Source: an uncultured Chloroflexaceae bacterium (GTDB lineage: Bacteria > Chloroflexota > Chloroflexia > Chloroflexales > Chloroflexaceae). From it: DNA of 10,571 bases. Below, piece after piece: positions 1 to 7,169 of this stretch; within the stretch, counting starts at the first letter, position 1, and each line of letters begins with the position of its first letter. Both the position numbers and the translations under genes were made by a program. The stretch lies in contig CAKZQX010000720.1 of assembly GCA_937141995.1 (NCBI GenBank), positions 1 to 10,571 of the forward strand, read 5' to 3'. The notes below the pieces were generated by a model that was not told the DNA's origin, did no database searches, and worked only from the letters and a program-made list of their open reading frames with translations.

Positions 1-450
1 TTTTATGTCCAGGCCCGCCGGGGCAACCGTGTGATCTCGCTCCTGGCCGAAAAAGAGCAGGTGCGTGCTCTGGCCGAAGCGATTGCCCAGTTGCTCGACG
101 ATCTGGCCGAGAAGAATCCCGGTCTCTCAACGACCGATGACATCCTTGTCACCAACATGAGCCTGGAAGAGCCGCTGGAGCCGGAGTTTCGGATCGGGCA
201 GATGGGCCTGGGTTATGATAACGACCGCGATATGGTTGTCCTGGTAATCCAGGGAATGACCGAGGAGACGAGTGAAGACACGGCAACGGCGCGCTTTTCG
301 GCGACGCGCATGCAGATGCGGGCGTTGAGTGTCCATGCGGCCCATGTTGTCGCTGCCGGTCGCCCGATCTGTGGGAACTGTGGTCGCCCAATTGATCCGA
401 GCGGTCACTTCTGTCCCCAGCGCAACGGTCATGGCCCGGTTGTGGAATGA
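1..450 (+). CDS. DUF3090 family protein (5' end outside the window)
   Basis: The reading frame is open from base 1 (FYVQARRGNRVISLLAEKEQ) to a TGA at 448-450, so the gene starts upstream; the GTG at 31 is internal. The visible 149 residues match my memory of the DUF3090 family (TIGR03847 type), roughly 180-200 residues long, so perhaps 30-50 N-terminal residues are missing. The segment FYVQAR-G-R-SLLAEKEQV-LAE is characteristic, as is the Cys-containing end (CGNCGRPIDPSGHFCP, then NGH). The C-x2-C plus H-x-C spacing suggests a small metal-binding knuckle, which is an inference. The biochemical function is unknown. In actinobacteria this family is encoded beside an MSMEG_4193-type phosphatase and an SCO1664-family protein. 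The SCO1664 gene follows here 64 bp downstream on the same strand; the phosphatase, if present, would lie left of the window. Confidence 0.85.
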   Translation, partial: FYVQARRGNRVISLLAEKEQVRALAEAIAQLLDDLAEKNPGLSTTDDILVTNMSLEEPLEPEFRIGQMGLGYDNDRDMVVLVIQGMTEETSEDTATARFSATRMQMRALSVHAAHVVAAGRPICGNCGRPIDPSGHFCPQRNGHGPVVE

Positions 451-505
451 CCGATGACGCGCGTAGGTGAGATACAACGTTATTCGTACTTTATCCTAAA
501 TAGAA

Positions 506-517
506 CATAGGCCTATG
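506..517. promoter_or_regulatory. 12-bp perfect palindrome over a start codon
   Basis: CATAGGCCTATG is a perfect 12-bp palindrome whose last three bases are the ATG of the SCO1664-family gene. No Shine-Dalgarno-like sequence is visible in the preceding 20 bases. It could be an operator for a dimeric regulator or could simply be chance; nothing else in the sequence decides this. Confidence 0.25.
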
Positions 518-1264
518 GATGCCAACGGGTCGCAGTCAAATGAGATTGACCTCGACACCATACTCGAACTGCTGACAAAAGGTCGCCTGGAAGTCGAAGG
601 TATGCTGCCCTACAGCAGCAACTACACGTTGCTCACGCGCGTTGAGCAGGACGACCTCCAGGCGTTGGCGGTCTACAAGCCCTGCCGGGGCGAGCGCCCC
701 CTGTGGGATTTTCCGCGCGGCACGTTGTACCAGCGTGAAGTGGCGGCCTACCTGATTAGCGAAGCGCTCGACTTTGACCTGGTTCCGCCGACCGTTCCAC
801 GCGAAGGTCCATACGGCATTGGTGCGCTGCAACTCTTTATCGACCACGACGAGGAAGCGCATCTCTTCACCATGCAGCAAGAGGGTGGCTTTGAGGAAGC
901 CATCCTGCAACTGGCCGCCTTTGACTGCCTGATTAACAATGCTGACCGCAAGAGTGGGCACTGCCTCAAGGGGCGCGATGGGCGGCTCTGGGCCATTGAC
1001 CATGGGATCAGCTTTCACCACGAGTATAAGCTGCGTACGGTGCTGTGGGATTTTGTGGGGCAACCCTTTTCCGCTGATGTCGCAGCGGCACTCAACCGCT
1101 TGAAGACGCGGCTGGATCAGCAGGACAGCATTGCGCAGACGCTCGCCGGGTTGCTGAACTCGGGCGAAATGCGCGCGTTGCGGCGGCGACTCAATAACCT
1201 GGTCAGCACGGGGGTTTACCCTGCGCCGGGGCCAGGGCCGAATATTCCCTGGCCGCCGGTTTAG
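515..1264 (+). CDS. SCO1664 family protein (kinase-like fold)
   Basis: This 249-residue protein belongs to the SCO1664 family (TIGR03843), often labelled phosphatidylinositol 3-/4-kinase-like; its true substrate is unknown. Hallmarks are LPYSSNYTLL (31-40), AVYKPCRGERPLWDFPRGTL (52-71) with candidate ATP-binding Lys55, and the stretch around REVAAYLISEAL (74-85) with VPPTV (90-94). The catalytic-loop-like DCLINNADRKSGH (137-149) and the metal-binding-like AIDHGISFH (160-168) follow. The last two resemble the Asn-x-Asp-Arg and Asp-x-Gly motifs of atypical kinases, so phosphotransfer is likely by inference. The ATG at 515 is chosen because an in-frame stop lies at 497-499 and no other start codon falls between, although no clear ribosome-binding site precedes it. 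It follows the DUF3090 gene on the same strand, as this pair does in actinobacteria, probably as one transcription unit. The C-terminus is Pro/Gly-rich. Confidence 0.88.
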   Translation: MDANGSQSNEIDLDTILELLTKGRLEVEGMLPYSSNYTLLTRVEQDDLQALAVYKPCRGERPLWDFPRGTLYQREVAAYLISEALDFDLVPPTVPREGPYGIGALQLFIDHDEEAHLFTMQQEGGFEEAILQLAAFDCLINNADRKSGHCLKGRDGRLWAIDHGISFHHEYKLRTVLWDFVGQPFSADVAAALNRLKTRLDQQDSIAQTLAGLLNSGEMRALRRRLNNLVSTGVYPAPGPGPNIPWPPV

Positions 1265-1289
1265 GATCAGGCCAGACGTTACGCGCGTA

Positions 1290-2075
1290 CTACTCCGGCT
1301 GATCGGGATCGATGCCCAGTGCCCGTAGTCGGGCCGCCAGGTACGCGGCGCGTTCCTCTGCCGTTTGTGCGCGCTGCTGCTCGCGCTCCGCCCGCTGGTG
1401 TTCCTGCTCCGCCCGCTCTGCGCCGGTTGGAAGCAGATTGCCCTGCGTGTCCCACCAGCGCAGCCAGGGCAGTTCCATCTCCTGGTAGACTCCCTGCCGG
1501 ATACCCAGCGCAACCTCCATCGGTTCGATCAGATAGTGCCCGCGCTCATTCGGGGCCAGCGCCTGATACTGACCTCCCACCAGATGGTATACCTCTACCC
1601 GGCCCGGATTAACCTCGTAAATCGCATAAAACGGCACGCGAATACCCTGCTCATACACCCAGAATTTGCCCGTAACCGGCGTCCGATCACGCTCTTCCTC
1701 GCCGTTGCCGGAGACAAACTCAATGACGATCAGTGGTGCCACATACTCCTGCCATAACACGTACGAGCGCCGCATTTTGCCTTCAAGCAGGGGCGGCACG
1801 CCGGGCACATAAAACCAGTCCGGAGCGACGGCTCCACGCTCGAACGGCTCAATGAGCCGCCAGTAGATCCCGCTATCCTGCCCGATGCAGTAGTGCCCAT
1901 CGGGATGCAGGCGTTGCAAAACCGGCCGGATAGAATCGGTGAGCAGAATGCTCTGCGGATGTTCGTGAAAACTTTGCGCAAAGTTACCATCCGAGTCAGG
2001 TAACTGAGTATGATCAGGTAATTTACCACCAAATGTCGCAATGATTGCCTCGGTTTGCGGGGTCAGATCTAGCAT
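1290..2075 (-). CDS. Uma2 family (DUF820) nuclease-like protein
   Basis: This 261-residue protein carries the DUF820/Uma2 pattern of the PD-(D/E)xK nuclease fold. Candidate active-site residues are Asp86 in APDWFYVPG, Glu119 in PLIVIEFVS, and Lys137 in GKFWVYEQG, followed by a FYAIYEVNPGRVEVYHL strand region. Residues about 219-252 are a Glu/Gln/Arg/Ala-rich predicted coiled coil ending in LRALGIDPDQ, a tail frequently seen on these proteins in cyanobacteria and Chloroflexota. The family is widespread in those phyla in many copies, but its role is not established; nuclease activity is inferred from the fold. The ATG at 2075 is preferred over the GTG at 2090 because GGGGAGGA lies just upstream of it and would be inside the longer frame. 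It converges on the SCO1664-family gene with only 25 bp between the stops. Confidence 0.85.
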   Translation of the reverse strand: MLDLTPQTEAIIATFGGKLPDHTQLPDSDGNFAQSFHEHPQSILLTDSIRPVLQRLHPDGHYCIGQDSGIYWRLIEPFERGAVAPDWFYVPGVPPLLEGKMRRSYVLWQEYVAPLIVIEFVSGNGEEERDRTPVTGKFWVYEQGIRVPFYAIYEVNPGRVEVYHLVGGQYQALAPNERGHYLIEPMEVALGIRQGVYQEMELPWLRWWDTQGNLLPTGAERAEQEHQRAEREQQRAQTAEERAAYLAARLRALGIDPDQPE

Positions 2076-2080
2076 TGGTC

Positions 2081-2088
2081 TCCTCCCC
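2081..2088 (-). promoter_or_regulatory. Shine-Dalgarno site for the Uma2 gene
   Basis: On the minus strand, GGGGAGGA ends 5 bases before the ATG at 2075. It is the strongest ribosome-binding site in the window and decides the start over an in-frame GTG at 2090. Confidence 0.7.
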
Positions 2089-2116
2089 ACGTCATACAGC
2101 CACTCACGCTGAGGTC

Positions 2117-2125
2117 ATGATACCA
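2117..2125 (-). promoter_or_regulatory. possible extended -10 element for the Uma2 gene
   Basis: The minus strand reads TGGTATCAT, a TGn plus TATCAT extended -10 pattern about 42 bases upstream of the ATG at 2075. No good -35 hexamer is seen 16-18 bases upstream, so this is tentative. Confidence 0.28.
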
Positions 2126-2216
2126 TTACTTGCACGTTTGCAGCAGTTGACCTATTCGGCAGCGCCCGGCGTGCAGTTGTATGAATTTTCAGAAATAGTC
2201 CGGATATGAATGACCG

Positions 2217-2300
2217 GGAGTCCCGGCTTTAGCCGGTGAATACCTGCCGGGGCAGCGGCATACGACCAGGAACGCCTGATCCGGCTGAAGCCGGGACTCC
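2217..2300. repeat. dispersed inverted repeat, copy 1 (GGAGTCCCGGCTT type)
   Basis: The left arm GGAGTCCCGGCTTTAGCCGG (2217-2236) and the right arm CCGGCTGAAGCCGGGACTCC (2281-2300) are reverse complements at 19 of 20 positions, with a 44-base spacer. Each arm also contains its own small CCGGCT/AGCCGG hairpin. The left arm is preceded by AGTCCGGATATG (2197-2208). The same arms and the same lead-in recur at 9916-10024, so this is an interspersed repeat family and not a local accident. The right arm lies inside the tandem duplication that follows. Confidence 0.7.
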
Positions 2301-2536
2301 TGCTGTAGGGTGCATTCTATGCACCATTCTTCATTCGGCAGCGCCCGACCTGTAATTGTGACTCTGGCACGACAGCCGCGCCGGGTGCAGCATACGACCA
2401 GGAACGCCTGATCCGGCTGAAGCCGGGACTCCGGTTCAGCCGGGACTCCTGCCGTAGGGTGCATTCTATGCACCATTCTTCATTCGGCAGCGCCCGACCT
2501 GTCACCGTGACTCTGGTACGGCAACCGCGCCGGGTA
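2258..2536. repeat. tandem duplication of about 132 bp in the murF-alr upstream region
   Basis: Unit A (2258-2389) and unit B (2390 to about 2536) are near-identical direct repeats beginning GCATACGACCAGGAACGCC and ending near CCGCGCCGGG. Unit B differs by a 17-bp insertion at 2433-2449, which partly re-duplicates the CAGCCGGGACTCC arm. Each unit carries the palindrome GTGCAT-TCT-ATGCAC (2310-2324 and 2459-2473) followed by TTCGGCAGCGCCCGACCTGT. A third, partial match to TTCGGCAGCGCCCG lies at 2155-2168. Short open frames through this stretch have no recognisable protein features. The duplication fills most of the 538-bp gap between the Uma2 gene and murF-alr. Confidence 0.8.
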
Positions 2537-2545
2537 TGGTACAAT
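2537..2545 (+). promoter_or_regulatory. probable extended -10 element for the murF-alr gene
   Basis: TGGTACAAT fits an extended -10 (TGn-TACAAT) immediately right of the tandem duplication. Transcription would begin near 2552, giving a leader of about 60 bases before the ATG at 2614. The spacing-appropriate -35 region is poor. The element overlaps the in-frame ATG at 2536, which argues against that ATG as the translation start. Confidence 0.4.
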
Positions 2546-2613
2546 CGCCGCTACAGACAGGCCTATCCCATATTGTCGGAAAGCAACCTTCTCGCGGAAA
2601 GAGTAGATCTGCT

Positions 2614-5163
2614 ATGATTGCGCTTGATGATCTGTGTGCCGTCGGCGGCCAGGTGCAGGGTCGCATTCAGGCCACACATTTTGCCGATTTCTCCTACGAC
2701 TCGCGGCTGACCCGCCCGGGGGAACTCTTTCTGGCGCTGCGGACGCCGCGTGCCGATGGACATGACTATATTCCCGCAGCCCTGGCCGCCGGAGCCACGG
2801 GGGTGATCTGCACCTGGCCCCCACGCAGTGCCGAAGCCGCCACCGTCATTCTGGCCGATGATCCACAGGCGCTGGTGCAGCGCTGGGCCGCGCGGCGGTT
2901 ACGGCAGGTTGCGCCCCAGGTGATCGCTGTCACCGGGAGCGTCGGCAAGACCTCGACCCGGCACGCTATTGCCACGCTGCTGGCAGCGCAGCAGTTGACC
3001 TTTCAGAGCCGCCAGAGTTTTAACTCGCTGCTGGGTCTCCCTATCGCGCTCACGCGCCTGCGTGACGACCAGCGCTATGCGGTGCTGGAGTTTGGCAGTG
3101 ACCGCTTTGGCGAAATTGCGCAACTGGCCGCTCTCTTTCCACCGCAGATTGCCGTCGTGACGAATGTTGCCGACGCCCACCTGCGGGCATTCGGATCGTT
3201 GGAGGGGGTGGCCCGCGAGCAGGCCACGCTGGTCGCCGCCCTGCCCGCCGATGGATGGGCGATCCTCAACGGTGATGATCCGCTGGTGCGCGCAATGGGC
3301 ACCCGGACCCGGGCGAACCGGCTGACGTTTGGCACCGGCCCGGACTGCGATCTGCGCGCCGATGCGGTCAGTCTGGCGCAGCAGGGGACGCGCCTGCGCC
3401 TGCACTGGCTGGAGCAGACCGTTGCGGCAACGACACCGCTCCTGGGCATGCCCGCTGTCTACACGGCACTGGCGGCAGTGAGCGTTGCGCTGGCGTGTGG
3501 CATACCACTGGAGGAAGCCGCCCGCCAACTGGAGCGGATCACGCCGGTTGCGGGGCGGCTCCACCCGCTGCCCGCCCGGCAAAACGCTACCCTGCTGGAT
3601 GACACCTTTAGCGCCGGCATGCCCTCGCTGCGGGCAGCCCTCCAGACCCTGGAAGCATTACCTGCACAGCGGCGAATTGTCATCCTGGGGGAGATCAATG
3701 ACCTGGGGCGCGATCCGGCGGCCGCCTGCGAGGAGATTGGCGTACACGCCGGGAGCGTGGCGGATCATCTGATCTGTCGGGGTGACTGGGGCACAAAAAT
3801 TGTTCAGGCGGCCCGCCGGGTAAACACCTCGCTGCGGACGGATATTGTTCATACCGCCGCCGCTACCTTGCAGGCGCTCCCGACCGACCTGCAAGACGGT
3901 GATCTGCTGCTGATCAAGGGAAGCACTGAGGCACGGATGGAGCGCATCACGGCGGACCTGCTGGCCCCGCATATTTCGGCAGACCGGGTGCTGGTGCGCC
4001 ATGAACCCGGCTGGCAGACCGTTCACATTGGTGCGCCGGATCGTCCAACCTGGGCCCGGATCGACCTGGATGCGATTGCACACAACATCCGGCGGTTGCG
4101 CGCGATTGCCGGAGTACCAGTGATGGTGGTACTTAAGGCCGATGCCTACGGGCATGGGGCGGTGCGGGTGGCACGCACCGCCCTCGCAAATGGCGCAACC
4201 GCGCTGGCAGTTGCCACGCTGGGTGAAGCACGCACGCTACGCCAGGCCGATATTACCGCGCCGATCCTGGTGTTGGGCTACACACCACCCTGGCAGGCGC
4301 GTGAGGCCGTCTGGCTCGATGTCACCTGCACCGTCTTTGACCATGATGTGGCACGCGCCTTCGCGGATGCGGCCCGCGCCCTGGAGCGCCCGGCGGAGGT
4401 ACATGTCAAGGTAGACACCGGAATGGCGCGGCTGGGGTTGCAACTTGATCAGGCCGGGGCTTTTTTGCAGAGTTTGCACGACGAGAATAGATCGGGACAG
4501 CCCTACCACGGACTACACATCACGGGGCTCTACACCCACTTTGCCACGGCCGACAGCGCCGACGAGACCTTTGCCCGCCGGCAGCTTGAGCGCTTCACGG
4601 GAATTCTGGCCGAAATTACCGCCACCGGATTGCGCCCGCCACTGGTGCATGCGGCCAACAGCGCGGCACTGCTGCGCTTCCCGGACGCTCGCTGCGATAT
4701 GGTGCGGCCCGGCATTGCCTGCTATGGCCTGCCACCCTCAGTGGAAACGCCGCTCCCGGCCGACTTCCGTCCGGCGCTCTCGTTCCACTCGGAGGTGGCC
4801 CAGGTGAAACCGCTCCCGCCGGGGACGCCGCTCTCCTACGGCGGCACCTTTGTGACGCAACGGCCCTCGCGGATTGCGACCATTCCGGTGGGCTATGCCG
4901 ATGGTCTGCGCCGCTCACCGGCCTGGCGGGAGGTGCTGGTGCGCGGGCAGCGCGCACCGATTGTCGGGCGCATCTGCATGGACTACGCGCTAATTGATGT
5001 CACTGATATCGACGGTGTGAAGCGGGGTGACGCGGTGGTGTTGATCGGCGCGCAGGGCGACGACCAGATTAGCGCCGATGAGGTAGCGGGCTGGATGGGC
5101 ACGATTAACTACGAGGTTGTGACAACCATCCTGCCCCGCGTCCCGCGTGAGGTAGAAGCTTGA
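2614..5163 (+). CDS. murF-alr: MurF-like ligase / alanine racemase fusion
   Basis: This 849-residue cytoplasmic fusion would supply two peptidoglycan steps: adding D-Ala-D-Ala to the UDP-MurNAc peptide, and making D-Ala from L-Ala with PLP. The N-terminal MurF half (about 1-455) has the YDSR-x5-GELFLAL substrate domain (28-41), the P-loop TGSVGKTS (107-114), EFGSDRFGEI (159-168), TNVADAH (183-189), LNGDDP (218-223), and a C-terminal domain with LLDDTFSAG (327-335) and LLIKGS (432-437). The racemase half (about 477-849) has PLP Lys508 in VLKADAYGHG, KVDTGMARLG (599-608), catalytic Tyr742 in LSYGGTF, GYADG (760-764) and GRICMD (785-790), so it appears active. The MurF half is divergent: Gln203 replaces the usual carbamoylated Lys, and FSAG replaces YNAN. 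The ATG at 2614 is preferred over 2536 because homologues start near MIALDDL and GGAAAG lies upstream. Such fusions are known in Bacteroidota. Confidence 0.92.
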   Translation: MIALDDLCAVGGQVQGRIQATHFADFSYDSRLTRPGELFLALRTPRADGHDYIPAALAAGATGVICTWPPRSAEAATVILADDPQALVQRWAARRLRQVAPQVIAVTGSVGKTSTRHAIATLLAAQQLTFQSRQSFNSLLGLPIALTRLRDDQRYAVLEFGSDRFGEIAQLAALFPPQIAVVTNVADAHLRAFGSLEGVAREQATLVAALPADGWAILNGDDPLVRAMGTRTRANRLTFGTGPDCDLRADAVSLAQQGTRLRLHWLEQTVAATTPLLGMPAVYTALAAVSVALACGIPLEEAARQLERITPVAGRLHPLPARQNATLLDDTFSAGMPSLRAALQTLEALPAQRRIVILGEINDLGRDPAAACEEIGVHAGSVADHLICRGDWGTKIVQAARRVNTSLRTDIVHTAAATLQALPTDLQDGDLLLIKGSTEARMERITADLLAPHISADRVLVRHEPGWQTVHIGAPDRPTWARIDLDAIAHNIRRLRAIAGVPVMVVLKADAYGHGAVRVARTALANGATALAVATLGEARTLRQADITAPILVLGYTPPWQAREAVWLDVTCTVFDHDVARAFADAARALERPAEVHVKVDTGMARLGLQLDQAGAFLQSLHDENRSGQPYHGLHITGLYTHFATADSADETFARRQLERFTGILAEITATGLRPPLVHAANSAALLRFPDARCDMVRPGIACYGLPPSVETPLPADFRPALSFHSEVAQVKPLPPGTPLSYGGTFVTQRPSRIATIPVGYADGLRRSPAWREVLVRGQRAPIVGRICMDYALIDVTDIDGVKRGDAVVLIGAQGDDQISADEVAGWMGTINYEVVTTILPRVPREVEA

Positions 5164-5164
5164 T

Positions 5165-5254
5165 AAAGAACAAAGAACAAAGGAACAGAGAACAAACGAG
5201 ATAAACAAATCAGTCAATGTTCTTTCTGTTCTTTGTTCTTTGTTCCTTTGTTCT
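5165..5254. terminator. heptamer-built hairpin between convergent genes
   Basis: This lies two bases past the murF-alr stop and three bases short of the livF stop. Tandem AAAGAAC-like heptamers at 5165-5193 face their complements (GTTCTTT type) at 5219-5254. Exact matches include 5165-5178 with 5228-5241 (14 bp) and 5174-5186 with 5242-5254 (13 bp), so several pairing registers are possible. The placement between two converging stops suggests a bidirectional terminator or transcript-end hairpin. It is AT-rich and lacks a classic GC stem followed by a T-run, so the mechanism is an inference. Confidence 0.55.
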
Positions 5255-5257
5255 CGG

Positions 5258-5974
5258 CTAGTCAACCCCCAGATAGGCCTTCTGAACGGTTTCGTTTTCT
5301 TGCAGATTGCGGGCGGAGTCTTCTAGGACAATCTCGCCGGACTGGAGCACATAGCCGCGATGCGCGATGCTCAATGACATCAGGGCGTTCTGCTCCACCA
5401 GCAGAATGGTTGTTCCCTGTCGGTTGATATCCTGGATAATCTCGAAAATCTGCTCAACGATGACCGGCGCAAGGCCCATACTCGGCTCGTCGAGCAGCAG
5501 CACCCGTGGCCGGGACATCAAAGCCCGTCCGATTGCCAACATCTGCTGCTCGCCGCCGGAGAGCGTCCCCCCCTTCTGGCGGATGCGCTCACGCAACCGG
5601 GGAAACATCGTCAGCACACGATCCAGATCGTCCTCGAATTCCGGGCTGTAGGCGCTATGGATGTAGGCTCCCAGTTCCAGGTTCTCCATCACCGACAGGT
5701 TGGGGAAAATCCGCCGACCCTCGGGCGAGTGGGAGATGCCCATATGGACAATATCATGTGGCGGGACACGGTCAATCCGTTTGCCGGCCAGCATGACCTG
5801 CCCGTGGCGTGGCGTCAACAGGCCGGAGATGGTACGCAGGGTGGTACTCTTCCCGGCCCCATTCGAGCCGATCAGGGTGACAATCTCACCCTGTTCGACG
5901 GTGACAGATATGCCTTTCAGAGCGTGAATATGCCCATAGTAGGTATGGACGTTGTTTAACTCAAGCAGGGCCAT
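5258..5974 (-). CDS. livF: branched-chain amino acid ABC transporter ATPase LivF
   Basis: LivF is one of the two ATP-hydrolysing subunits of a high-affinity branched-chain amino-acid-type importer, acting at the inner face of the membrane with LivG. The 238-residue length is normal. Visible motifs are Walker A GSNGAGKST (36-44), the family-specific SPEGRRIFPNLSVMENL (83-99), signature LSGGEQQ (138-144), Walker B VLLLDEPS (158-165), and VEQN (193-196) in the switch-histidine region, as is usual for LivF. The ATG at 5974 gives the expected MALLELNNVH start. A longer open frame reaches 6160, but it only translates repeat DNA. The leader is the heptamer repeat array and has no strong Shine-Dalgarno. 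It is the last gene of the operon, separated from livG by about 330 bp of repeats, so its expression could be uncoupled from the upstream genes. Confidence 0.93.
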   Translation of the reverse strand: MALLELNNVHTYYGHIHALKGISVTVEQGEIVTLIGSNGAGKSTTLRTISGLLTPRHGQVMLAGKRIDRVPPHDIVHMGISHSPEGRRIFPNLSVMENLELGAYIHSAYSPEFEDDLDRVLTMFPRLRERIRQKGGTLSGGEQQMLAIGRALMSRPRVLLLDEPSMGLAPVIVEQIFEIIQDINRQGTTILLVEQNALMSLSIAHRGYVLQSGEIVLEDSARNLQENETVQKAYLGVD

Positions 5975-5982
5975 TGCTGTTG

Positions 5983-6049
5983 TTCCGTATTCTGTAATCC
6001 GTATGCCGTATCGCGTATTCTGTAGTCCGTAGTCTGTAACCCCTAACCC

Positions 6050-6052
<3 letters not shown>
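5983..6052. repeat. degenerate heptamer tandem array before livF
   Basis: Ten consecutive 7-base units can be read without a gap. Eight fit the plus-strand pattern NNCNGTA (for example TTCCGTA, TTCTGTA, GTCCGTA), and the last two are ACCCCTA and ACCCCAA. The array ends 8 bases upstream of the livF start, so on the minus strand it forms the livF leader. Two or three further units (ACCCCTA, ACCCGTA and a weaker neighbour) lie at 6286-6306 up to the livG stop codon, on the other side of the palindromic element. The organisation recalls the short heptanucleotide repeats (STRR) of cyanobacteria, which is an analogy only. Confidence 0.75.
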
Positions 6053-7155
<1,103 letters not shown>

Positions 7156-7169
7156 GACCCTCCGGCCTT

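Noticed and set aside
536..1513. A 325-residue open frame on the minus strand opposite the SCO1664-family gene
   Set aside because: It lies antisense to a clearly conserved protein and runs into the Uma2 gene. Its Arg/Pro-rich composition is typical of a shadow frame in GC-rich DNA, with no recognisable domain.
1290..2075. Uma2 gene as a transposon or defence-island marker
   Set aside because: No transposase, methylase or other defence gene is visible nearby. Uma2 genes occur as scattered multi-copy singletons in these phyla.
2258..2536. CRISPR-like array
   Set aside because: There are only two long near-identical units directly abutting each other, with no short regular repeats separated by unique spacers and no cas genes.
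2189..2544. Short minus-strand open frames of 95 and 75 residues in the spacer
   Set aside because: They are translations of the tandem duplication, share the same repeated peptide for that reason, and have no ribosome-binding site or known domain.
2536..2613. ATG at 2536 as the start of murF-alr (26 extra residues)
   Set aside because: The extra residues do not resemble MurF, the ATG lies inside the likely -10 element TGGTACAAT, and the ATG at 2614 begins exactly where the MurF domain begins.
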